A DNA stretch of 22,083 nucleotides. It comes from an uncultured Clostridia bacterium. Its GTDB lineage: Bacteria; Bacillota; Clostridia; UBA1381. Shown piece by piece: positions 6,776-12,913 of the stretch. Made by a program: the position numbers and the translations under genes. Position 1 is the first letter of the stretch; every line of letters starts with the position of its first letter. The notes below the pieces were generated by a model that had not been told where the DNA came from, ran no database searches, and was given only the letters and a program-made list of their open reading frames with translations. The stretch spans positions 1 to 22,083 of the forward strand of contig CAJUEZ010000033.1 of assembly GCA_910585485.1 (NCBI GenBank), written 5' to 3'.

Positions 6776-8119
6776 TTATCTGTGCTTTCTAAGACGTTTA
6801 AGCATTTTCGCCTGTCTTCCGCCTGTGAACTGTTTCATCATCTTCTGCATATCGCCAAACTGTTTTAAAAGCTGATTGACATCCTGCACTCTTGTTCCGC
6901 TTCCCTGAGCAATACGAACTTTTCTGCTCGCTCCTATTATATTAGGCTTTCTTCTCTCCTCTAACGTCATCGACTGAATTATCGCCTCAATATGAAGAAG
7001 TCTTTTTTCATTTTCCTCTGTATCAACAGATTCAAGCATTTTTTTGTCAACTCCCGGAATCATACCGAGAATCTGTGAAAATGACCCCATTTTCTTTATC
7101 TGCTTAAACTGTTCAAGGAAATCGTCAAGGTCAAACTGCTGTTTGCGGATTTTCTCTTCAAGTTCCTGCGCTTTTTTTTCGTCAATCGCTTCCTGAGCCT
7201 TATCAATAAGTGTCAGCACATCTCCCATACCAAGTATACGCGATGCCATTCTGTCAGGATGGAACTGTTCAAGGTCTGAAAGTTTTTCACCAACCGAAGC
7301 GTATTTTATAGGTTTTCCTGTCACCTGCTTTACCGAAAGCGCTGCGCCGCCGCGCGTATCACCGTCAAGCTTAGACAAAATAATGCCTGTTATATCAAGC
7401 TGTTCGTTAAACGATTTCGCAACATTTACAGCGTCCTGACCCGTCATCGCGTCAACAACAAGCAAAATCTCCGTCGGATTAACTTCTCTCTTTATATTTG
7501 CAAGCTCGTCCATTAGCTGTTCGTCTATATGAAGACGTCCTGCCGTATCAAGAATTACAGGGTCATTGCCGTGCTTTATAGCGTGCGCAACCGCTTCTTT
7601 TGCAATTATCACCGGATTCACATCTGTTCCCATTGAAAATACCGGTATTTGCACTTGTTTCCCAAGCACTTCAAGCTGTTTTACAGCCGCGGGACGATAC
7701 ACGTCACACGCAACCATAAGCGGGCGCTTGCTCATCTGTTTTGTAAGATTTAACGCAAGTTTGCCTGTGGCTGTTGTTTTACCCGCGCCCTGCAAACCGC
7801 ACATCATGATAACTGTAGGCGGTTTTGAAGAAAACTCCAGTCTTTCCGCCTCCCCGCCAATCATTTGAGTAAGTTCTTCATTTACTATCTTTACAAGCTG
7901 CTGAGCAGGTGTTAATGACTCCATTATCTCCTGTCCCAACGCTTTTTCGGATACTATATTTATAAATTCTTTAACGACTTTAAAGTTTACATCTGCCTCT
8001 AAAAGAGCCAGTTTAATCTCACGCATCGCATCTTTTATATCTTTTTCATTAAGCTTACCCTTACCGCGAAGCTTTTTAAAAACGCCCTGCAGCTTATCGC
8101 CTAAACTTTCAAATGCCAC
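6776..8119 (-). CDS. ffh: Signal recognition particle GTPase Ffh (SRP54)
   Basis: Protein part of the signal recognition particle; binds signal peptides of nascent chains and SRP RNA and delivers ribosomes to FtsY at the membrane. The 447-residue protein has the N domain (1-90), then the G domain with GLQGAGKTT (108-116), DTAGRLHID (191-199) and SKLDGDTRGGA (249-259). The Met-rich M domain follows (about 300-447), with IPGVDKK and the RNA-binding region IAQGSGTRVQDVNQLLKQF, ending in a basic tail. The start is a GTG (8117-8119) with GGGAG at 9 nt. It directly follows ylxM. Its RNA partner is encoded at about 9704-9820 in this window. Confidence 0.98.
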   Translation of the reverse strand: MAFESLGDKLQGVFKKLRGKGKLNEKDIKDAMREIKLALLEADVNFKVVKEFINIVSEKALGQEIMESLTPAQQLVKIVNEELTQMIGGEAERLEFSSKPPTVIMMCGLQGAGKTTATGKLALNLTKQMSKRPLMVACDVYRPAAVKQLEVLGKQVQIPVFSMGTDVNPVIIAKEAVAHAIKHGNDPVILDTAGRLHIDEQLMDELANIKREVNPTEILLVVDAMTGQDAVNVAKSFNEQLDITGIILSKLDGDTRGGAALSVKQVTGKPIKYASVGEKLSDLEQFHPDRMASRILGMGDVLTLIDKAQEAIDEKKAQELEEKIRKQQFDLDDFLEQFKQIKKMGSFSQILGMIPGVDKKMLESVDTEENEKRLLHIEAIIQSMTLEERRKPNIIGASRKVRIAQGSGTRVQDVNQLLKQFGDMQKMMKQFTGGRQAKMLKRLRKHR

Positions 8120-8150
8120 AAGCTTTGACTCCCTTCCGCAAATTTATATA

Positions 8151-8483
8151 TCAAATTTCTTTAGCTATTTCATCTAAGATTCTCTTTGCTTGTTCTTTTT
8201 CCTGGAACTCTGCCATATCTAGCAAGGAGTTAAGTTCTTCCAAGTACGAACTTATATTGCGAAAACGTTTCACAACTCCCAGCTGCCTTTCATATTCCGC
8301 AAGATGTTTTTCTCCTTGTTTAATAGAGTCTCTTATACCCTGACGGCTTATATCTATTTCGTCGGCAATCTCAGCTAATGATAAATCCTCATTGTAATAC
8401 ATATCAATAGCAAAACGCTGTTTTTCTGTCAGCAGTTGTCCGTAAACATCAAGCAAAATCGTAATACCCAAATCCTTTGCCAT
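8151..8483 (-). CDS. ylxM: Helix-turn-helix protein YlxM (UPF0122), SRP-associated
   Basis: A small (110-residue) protein with a sigma-70 region 4-like helix-turn-helix (LTEKQRFAIDMYYNEDLSLAEIADEIDISRQGIRDSIKQ, about 20-58) and a charged helical C-terminus. YlxM family proteins are almost always encoded just upstream of ffh. In streptococci YlxM associates with SRP and modulates its GTPase activity. The start is placed at the ATG at 8483 (MAKDLGIT). The GTG at 8492 in frame forms part of the AGGTGA ribosome site. The gene heads the operon: a promoter (8522-8550) and a 5'-end hairpin (8493-8516) lie directly upstream. Confidence 0.93.
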   Translation of the reverse strand: MAKDLGITILLDVYGQLLTEKQRFAIDMYYNEDLSLAEIADEIDISRQGIRDSIKQGEKHLAEYERQLGVVKRFRNISSYLEELNSLLDMAEFQEKEQAKRILDEIAKEI

Positions 8484-8492
8484 GTTAATCAC

Positions 8493-8516
8493 CTGTAAAG
8501 TTTTTTTGTTTTACAG
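8493..8516 (-). promoter_or_regulatory. 5'-end hairpin abutting the ylxM ribosome site
   Basis: CTGTAAA (8493-8499) and TTTACAG (8510-8516) form a perfect 7-bp stem with a 10-nt A-rich loop in the minus-strand RNA. The predicted transcript start (about 8515) is at the base of the stem. The last bases of the 3' arm are part of the ACAGGTGA ribosome site, so the stem may stabilise the mRNA end and tune ylxM-ffh translation. Confidence 0.5.
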
Positions 8517-8521
8517 CTGTT

Positions 8522-8550
8522 AGTTTACCGCATTTTGACTGCTTTGTCAA
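8522..8550 (-). promoter_or_regulatory. Predicted promoter of the ylxM-ffh operon
   Basis: On the minus strand there is a perfect -35 TTGACA (8545-8550), 17 nt, and a -10 TAAACT (8522-8527; 4 of 6 consensus bases). The start point would be near 8515. Confidence 0.65.
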
Positions 8551-8567
8551 TATATTTTTTATCAAAT

Positions 8568-9173
8568 TTATTTATTTTCGCTTATAACATTTTGTACAAT
8601 TTCACAAAACTCATCATAATTCAGCAATCTGTTTAATATGTCAAGCAGCATATTTGCAGATATTTTCATCGGAATAGACAGCGCGGACGCTATAGCCGCT
8701 CGCTTTTCATAACTGTTGTCACAGCCGGCAAGTCCCGCCATATACAAATCCGACTTTGTAATGGCTCGTCCTTCTTTTTTACAGTCTGCGTTTCCGTCAA
8801 TAATACAGCCTGCGTTTTTGAGGGCAGAGAGAATAATATCTTCCCTTATGCCCTCAACTCCGAGCAAACCTTCTTTCCCCGGTTCTCTCTTCCGCCTTTC
8901 CTTACCCTTTATATCAGGCACATAAGCATGCTTTACCAATTCTTTCGGTATCGACTGCTTTATATAATTTCGTATTTTAAATCCCGCGCTATCCGAGTCT
9001 GTCAATATGACTATTCCTGTCCGCCTCGCCATTTCCCTTATACTTTTTATTATTCTGTCGTCAGAAAACACACGGAATCCGTTAGTTACTATTATAACAG
9101 CGTCTATAAAACGCGAGAGTTTTATTTTATCATAAACACCCTCGACCACTATCGTTTCTTTTACTTTATACAT
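8568..9173 (-). CDS. rnmV: Ribonuclease M5 (5S rRNA maturase)
   Basis: Cleaves 5S rRNA precursor on both strands of its stem to give the mature ends, in Firmicutes together with ribosomal protein L18. The 201-residue protein carries an N-terminal Toprim domain: VVEGVYDKIKLSRF with the catalytic Glu near residue 11, and ILTDSDSAGFKIR with Asp59 and Asp61. AYVPDIKGKERRKREPGKEGLLGVEGI is characteristic of RNase M5 rather than primase or topoisomerase; a C-terminal DUF4093-type region follows. The ATG at 9173 has only a distant GAGGT (13 nt) before it, so initiation may be weak or coupled to the upstream small gene 46 nt away. rnmV is often near ksgA; here it is not. Confidence 0.92.
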   Translation of the reverse strand: MYKVKETIVVEGVYDKIKLSRFIDAVIIVTNGFRVFSDDRIIKSIREMARRTGIVILTDSDSAGFKIRNYIKQSIPKELVKHAYVPDIKGKERRKREPGKEGLLGVEGIREDIILSALKNAGCIIDGNADCKKEGRAITKSDLYMAGLAGCDNSYEKRAAIASALSIPMKISANMLLDILNRLLNYDEFCEIVQNVISENK

Positions 9174-9219
9174 ACTTTTTTCTTTTACCTCGCCAAATGT
9201 TGTTCATATTGTGCCTATT

Positions 9220-9543
9220 TTATGCGCTTTTTCTCGCTTTGTCAATACTTTCTATTACATATTTTTCAACCGTCTCCCTGAGCGCCGCGGGTTCAGTGCG
9301 TTTTTTTATCACGCTTTCAAGGAACTCCTCCACATCTGTATATCTGTAAAATACATTGTTTATCTGCTTGCTCTCTACCGTCTTTCCTCCACCTTCATAT
9401 ATGGTCGTTTTTTGTATTTTAATTCCGTAACATTTTAAATCGCAGTAATCAGCCGATATATTTTCCGGTATAATATAATAATCAAGAAAATTCAACATGC
9501 TTTCGTCTGTGTTTACTCTTTTGTATAAAACCTCATTATCCAT
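9220..9543 (-). CDS. Small conserved-looking protein of unknown function
   Basis: I do not recognise it with certainty; it may belong to a clostridial domain-of-unknown-function family of about 100 residues (DUF6514 comes to mind, unverified). The 107-residue product is soluble, with no signal peptide, membrane helix or cysteine cluster. Its middle (CDLKCYGIKIQKTTIYEGGGKTVESKQINNVFYRYTDVEEFLESVI) looks like a beta-hairpin sheet followed by a helix, and the C-terminal 35 residues are charged and helical. The ATG at 9543 has AGGGAGG at 7 nt spacing, a strong sign that it is translated. It precedes rnmV on the same strand and is probably co-transcribed with it; it is divergent from the SRP RNA gene. 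Confidence 0.75.
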   Translation of the reverse strand: MDNEVLYKRVNTDESMLNFLDYYIIPENISADYCDLKCYGIKIQKTTIYEGGGKTVESKQINNVFYRYTDVEEFLESVIKKRTEPAALRETVEKYVIESIDKARKSA

Positions 9544-9642
9544 ATCCTAAACCTCCCTGATATTACAACACGAAATTTCACGCCACCAAACATTATATGT
9601 TTAAAAAAAATCATATATTACAAAAAAAATTTAATTTAGGTA

Positions 9643-9671
9643 TTGCAGTTTTATAAAAAATGTATTATAAT
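9643..9671 (+). promoter_or_regulatory. Predicted strong promoter of the SRP RNA gene
   Basis: TTGCAG (9643-9648), 17 nt of AT-rich spacer and a perfect TATAAT (9666-9671). Transcription should start near 9678, just before a small TGAG/CTCA hairpin (9679-9692). Confidence 0.75.
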
Positions 9672-9703
9672 GTTTAGGTGAGTTTTTTCTCAGAAAATAA
9701 AAT

Positions 9704-9820
9704 GCGGCGATGATGACCGAGCCCGTGCGACCGCAACCCGTGAACCTTGTCAGATGGGGAACCAAGCAGCAATAAGCGGTGCTTGTGATGTGTTACGGCA
9801 AACTCGGTCTGAGCCTTTTT
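9704..9820 (+). ncRNA. ffs: SRP RNA (small bacterial 4.5S-like type)
   Basis: RNA core of the signal recognition particle, binding the Ffh M domain. The diagnostic helix 8 is read at 9749-9770: GTCAG, an asymmetric A, TGG, the GGAA tetraloop, CCA, then AGCAGC. The bases flanking the tetraloop covary (GG/CC here against CC/GG in E. coli), keeping the fold. The outer stem is formed by GACCGAG (9715-9721) with CTCGGTC (9803-9809) and GGC (9706-9708) with GCC (9813-9815), ending in five Ts. The length (about 110 nt mature) means the Alu domain of the long Bacillus type is absent. Ends are approximate; the primary transcript may begin near 9678. The position just upstream of dnaX is a familiar Firmicute arrangement. 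Confidence 0.93.
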
Positions 9821-9830
9821 GATTATTATG

Positions 9831-9850
9831 ACGCCCGAGCGGCGTTTTTT
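9831..9850 (+). terminator. Rho-independent terminator between SRP RNA and dnaX
   Basis: ACGCC (9831-9835), loop CGAGC, GGCGT (9841-9845) and six Ts in all (9845-9850): a short, GC-rich, perfect stem with T-tract. It lies 48 nt before the dnaX start codon. Confidence 0.8.
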
Positions 9851-9898
9851 CGTATATGTTGATTATGTACAAAAAGAGAAAGGTACGGGAAATATTGT

Positions 9899-11737
9899 AT
9901 GGCACATCAGGCTATATACAGAAAATGGCGTCCGATGATATTCGAAGATATTGTCGGTCAAAGCCATATAACTCAAACTCTGAAAAATCAGATTTCAGGC
10001 GATAAAATCGGACACGCTTACCTATTCTGCGGCACGCGCGGGACAGGCAAAACGACATGCGCGAAAGTTTTTTCCCGCGCGGTAAATTGTCTTAATCCGC
10101 ATGACGGAAGTCCATGCAACGAATGCGAAGTGTGTAAAGGAATAATCGACGGGAGTATACTTGATGTCAAAGAAATCGACGCCGCATCAAATAACGGCGT
10201 TGACAATATCCGAGAGATACGTGACGATGTCAGATATGTTTCCACCAATGCAAAATATACTGTCTATATTATAGACGAGGTTCATATGCTGTCCTCCGGC
10301 GCATTCAACGCGCTTTTAAAAACTCTCGAAGAGCCGCCTGAACATGTTATTTTTATACTTGCGACAACCGAAGCGCATAAAGTACCGCAGACAATTCTTT
10401 CCCGATGTCAGCGTTTTGATTTTAAGCGCATAAAGCCTTCGGATATTATTCTTCGCATGAAAGAAATCGCTCACGGCGACGGACTGAACATATCTGATGA
10501 CGCGTATGATATTCTCGCAAAACTGGCGGACGGGTCTATGCGTGACGGACTAAGCATACTGGAAAGAGTTATTTCTTCTTGCGGAAACTCAATAACAGCT
10601 GAAAATATAACGTCCACGCTCGGCATTTCTACTTCTGAATCTATATTTAAAATTACAGAAGCTATAGCCGACGGAGACACCGCAAATATAATATCAACCA
10701 TTAACACAATCACAGCAGACGGAAAAGATTTACGCGTATTTATTGACTCGCTGATTAGTCACTTCCGCGATATGCTGTTATGCAAAATAGCCGGGAACTC
10801 GAATTCTATACTTGACTACAGCGCGGAAGATATAGTAAAATTAAAAGCGTTGTCGGCGAGAATGTCCTTTGAAAAAATATCACACGCGGCATCAGTTCTT
10901 TCAGATGCTCAGGCAAATACAAAATGGGTAAAATCACCGAGAATCATCTATGAACTTGCTCTCATAAAGCTTGCTAAGCCTGAATTTGACGATTCTTCCG
11001 CCGCTCTTCTTGACCGTCTTTCGACTCTTGAGAATAAAGTCGCAAACGGCGCTGTTACAGACACTTCTTCCCTCTCCGAAAGAATCGGCAGACTTGAAAC
11101 TCAAATAAAGAACGGAATCCCCGCTGTTTCTAAGGAGATAAAAGAAGAAAAAAATAACACGCAAAAAAAAACAACTCCCGTCCGGCTTTACCGACCTATT
11201 CCGGAATACGAGCTGACTTGTGACAATCCGATTGTTAAAGCGGCAAAAAATTGGGATAATATATCAATAACAATGTGCAATCATGCCGGTCATTTAAAGC
11301 CGTGTCTTATGAACAGAAATATTACTATTGACGCGGATGGCATCATTCTTCTCTTTAAGCGTGAAGAAAAAGGTGCGCACGATATTGCGGTAATGTTTAA
11401 AGATAAACTATGTCAGACTTTCCGCCGCGCTTCCGGCACAGAATACGTAATAAAACTCGCATACGAGGATGAAATACAAGAGGAACTTGTTGATTTTTGG
11501 AATTTGCCTTCAGCGCAAAATCCTTCTTCATCAAATGAAAATCAGAACATATCGGCTGATCCTTTGGACAATCTTGTTCAAAATTTCTCAGAAATCATTG
11601 AAGACGCTGACGAGAGCGAGTTTATTGAATATGATTCTTCCAATGACAGCTTTTCACAATCATCATTTGGTGATGACGATGAGCGTGAAGAATTTTTAGA
11701 ACAAAGCGAATTATCCGATGAGGATGAAAATAATTAA
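9899..11737 (+). CDS. dnaX: DNA polymerase III clamp-loader subunit tau (and possibly gamma)
   Basis: ATPase of the clamp loader that places the beta clamp on DNA; the tau C-terminal part links it to polymerase and helicase. Visible in the 612 residues are the AAA+ core with Walker A GTRGTGKT (45-52), a zinc module (Cys64, Cys73, Cys76, Cys79), Walker B IIDEVHM (124-130), sensor 1 LATTEAHK and the SRC arginine-finger motif (168-170). A collar domain reaches about 365, a Lys/Glu/Thr-rich hinge lies at about 405-430, and an acidic C-terminal region follows. In the hinge an AAGGAG (11132-11137), an A AAA AAT heptamer with an immediate -1 frame stop, and an A9 tract (11163-11171) suggest that a shorter gamma form of about 419 residues could be made. 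ATG at 9899. It is followed by ybaB and recR. Confidence 0.97.
   Translation: MAHQAIYRKWRPMIFEDIVGQSHITQTLKNQISGDKIGHAYLFCGTRGTGKTTCAKVFSRAVNCLNPHDGSPCNECEVCKGIIDGSILDVKEIDAASNNGVDNIREIRDDVRYVSTNAKYTVYIIDEVHMLSSGAFNALLKTLEEPPEHVIFILATTEAHKVPQTILSRCQRFDFKRIKPSDIILRMKEIAHGDGLNISDDAYDILAKLADGSMRDGLSILERVISSCGNSITAENITSTLGISTSESIFKITEAIADGDTANIISTINTITADGKDLRVFIDSLISHFRDMLLCKIAGNSNSILDYSAEDIVKLKALSARMSFEKISHAASVLSDAQANTKWVKSPRIIYELALIKLAKPEFDDSSAALLDRLSTLENKVANGAVTDTSSLSERIGRLETQIKNGIPAVSKEIKEEKNNTQKKTTPVRLYRPIPEYELTCDNPIVKAAKNWDNISITMCNHAGHLKPCLMNRNITIDADGIILLFKREEKGAHDIAVMFKDKLCQTFRRASGTEYVIKLAYEDEIQEELVDFWNLPSAQNPSSSNENQNISADPLDNLVQNFSEIIEDADESEFIEYDSSNDSFSQSSFGDDDEREEFLEQSELSDEDENN
11132..11171 (+). 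promoter_or_regulatory. Candidate dnaX recoding signal (programmed -1 frameshift and/or slippage tract)
   Basis: The elements in order are: Shine-Dalgarno-like AAGGAG (11132-11137), 10-nt spacer, seven As (11148-11154) forming the heptamer A AAA AAT (11149-11155) in phase with the zero-frame codons AAA AAT, and TAA (11155-11157) as the next -1 codon. Nine As (11163-11171) follow and offer a second A AAA AAA site or transcriptional slippage. An insertion there reaches TGA at 11221-11223, a deletion TGA at 11214-11216. A weak TCCGG/CCGGA stem (11181-11185 with 11201-11205) lies downstream. Confidence 0.5.
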
Positions 11738-11764
11738 AGTATATAAAGAAAAGAGGTATTTAAA

Positions 11765-12118
11765 ATGGGAAAATACAAAGGTTTTGCGGGCGCTGGTATG
11801 AATGCCAACAAAAATGTAAGCAATGTAATCAAACAGGCTCAGAAAATGCAGGAAGAAATGGAAAAGGTCCAGGAGGAAATGGAGGAAAAAACCGTTGAAG
11901 CATCCTCAGGCGGCGGCGCGGTCGCAGTCACTGCAAACGGCAAAAAAGAAATCATTTCACTGAAAATAAGTCCTGAGGCTGTAGACCCGGAGGACGTTGA
12001 AACTCTTGAAGACCTTATAATGGTTGCTGTCAACGATGCTATACAGAAGGCTGACGATATGATGGCTGAGGGTATGAGCGCGGTTACAGGCGGAATTAAT
12101 ATTCCGGGATTATTCTAA
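11765..12118 (+). CDS. ybaB: Nucleoid-associated protein, YbaB/EbfC family
   Basis: A small DNA-binding dimer of the YbaB/EbfC family, 117 residues. A Gly-rich start (MGKYKGFAGAGMNANKNVSN) leads into a long amphipathic helix (VIKQAQKMQEEMEKVQEEMEE), followed by the family signature VEASSGGGAVAVTANGKKEIISLKISPEAVDPEDVETLEDLI and a final helix ending GGINIPGLF. Ribosome site AAGAGGT before the ATG. It sits 27 nt after dnaX and 1 nt before recR, the conserved dnaX-ybaB-recR order. Its role is inferred from the family: nucleoid organisation and possibly DNA repair support. Confidence 0.96.
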   Translation: MGKYKGFAGAGMNANKNVSNVIKQAQKMQEEMEKVQEEMEEKTVEASSGGGAVAVTANGKKEIISLKISPEAVDPEDVETLEDLIMVAVNDAIQKADDMMAEGMSAVTGGINIPGLF

Positions 12119-12119
12119 A

Positions 12120-12716
12120 ATGCACGCTACAGTAATCGAAACATTAATAGAAAAATTTGAGCAACTCCCCGGTATAGGCAGAAAAAGCGCTGAGAGGATT
12201 GCCTTTCATATTCTTGAACACATGTCAGACGATGACGCATCAGCCATGGCTGCTTGCATTACCGAGGCTAAATCTCAGATTGCCCTATGCCCCGTCTGTC
12301 AGAATTTAACTGACACCTCGCCATGTAAAATATGTTCATCACAAAAGCGTGACCCATCAGTTATATGCGTTGTGGAAAGTCCTGAGGACGTTTCAGCCAT
12401 TGAGGCTACAAATGAATTTAACGGACTTTATCACGTGCTTCACGGCTCTCTTTCGCCAATGGACGGAATCACTCCTGATGATATAAAAATAAATGAACTT
12501 CTGCTTCGTCTGTCAGACGGCAGCGTAAAAGAAGTCATTATGGCGACTAATCCTACGGTGAACGGTACTGCAACAGCGGTTTACATTTCAAAGCTATTAT
12601 CGCCCTTTGATGTAAAAGTCACACGTATTGCACACGGTATACCTATAGGCAGTGACCTCGAATATGCCGATAAAATAACGCTTATAAAAGCGTTAGAGGG
12701 CAGACAGATAATGTAA
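12120..12716 (+). CDS. recR: Recombination mediator protein RecR
   Basis: Acts with RecO (and RecF) to load RecA on single-stranded DNA during gap repair. The 198 residues match the family length. Present are a helix-hairpin-helix (FEQLPGIGRKSAERIAFHIL, about 13-32), a zinc finger (Cys57, Cys60, Cys69, Cys72), a Toprim domain (ICVVESPEDVSAIEATNEFNGLYHVLHGSLSPMDGITPDDI, starting near 83) and a C-terminal TRIAHGIPIGSDLEYADKITL motif. The ATG at 12120 is one base after the ybaB stop codon without a clear ribosome site of its own, so translation is probably coupled. A strong terminator follows 7 nt after the stop. Confidence 0.97.
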   Translation: MHATVIETLIEKFEQLPGIGRKSAERIAFHILEHMSDDDASAMAACITEAKSQIALCPVCQNLTDTSPCKICSSQKRDPSVICVVESPEDVSAIEATNEFNGLYHVLHGSLSPMDGITPDDIKINELLLRLSDGSVKEVIMATNPTVNGTATAVYISKLLSPFDVKVTRIAHGIPIGSDLEYADKITLIKALEGRQIM

Positions 12717-12723
12717 AGAATCG

Positions 12724-12761
12724 ACACAGATTGCGTAACATAAGCAATCTGTGTTTTTTTA
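12724..12761 (+). terminator. Rho-independent terminator of the dnaX-ybaB-recR operon
   Basis: A perfect 11-bp stem, ACACAGATTGC (12724-12734) with GCAATCTGTGT (12744-12754), 9-nt loop, followed by a run of Ts. Confidence 0.9.
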
Positions 12762-12804
12762 CAATATTATGGCTTTTTTCTTTTTTTTATTACCTTTTTT
12801 CGAC

Positions 12805-12833
12805 TTGACTATTTTAATTAAAAATTATATAAT
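12805..12833 (+). promoter_or_regulatory. Predicted sigma-A promoter of the large activase/dehydratase-like gene
   Basis: TTGACT (12805-12810), 17 nt, perfect TATAAT (12828-12833). Transcription would start near 12840, giving a leader of about 75 nt before the ATG at 12914. This is one of the best consensus promoters in the window. Confidence 0.75.
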
Positions 12834-12913
12834 ATATAGTGATATATTTTCGAAGTCAAACAAAATCTACTTTAATATAATATAGTATTGCGAATTTGTT
12901 AGGGGGTACTTAA

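Noticed and set aside
8928..9281. Plus-strand frame of 117 codons, Phe/Tyr-rich, opposite rnmV and the small unknown gene
   Set aside because: It spans two minus-strand genes with good start signals, and its aromatic richness comes from the reverse of Lys/Glu-rich codons.
9571..9584. CACGAAATTTCACG palindrome-like site upstream of the small unknown gene
   Set aside because: Only the central GAAATTTC is a true palindrome; in AT-rich DNA this is expected by chance and there is no supporting promoter geometry.
9679..9692. TGAG-TTTTTT-CTCA hairpin before the SRP RNA considered as an Alu-domain element
   Set aside because: Only 4 bp, and too short for an Alu domain; it probably lies at the 5' end of the precursor and is removed.
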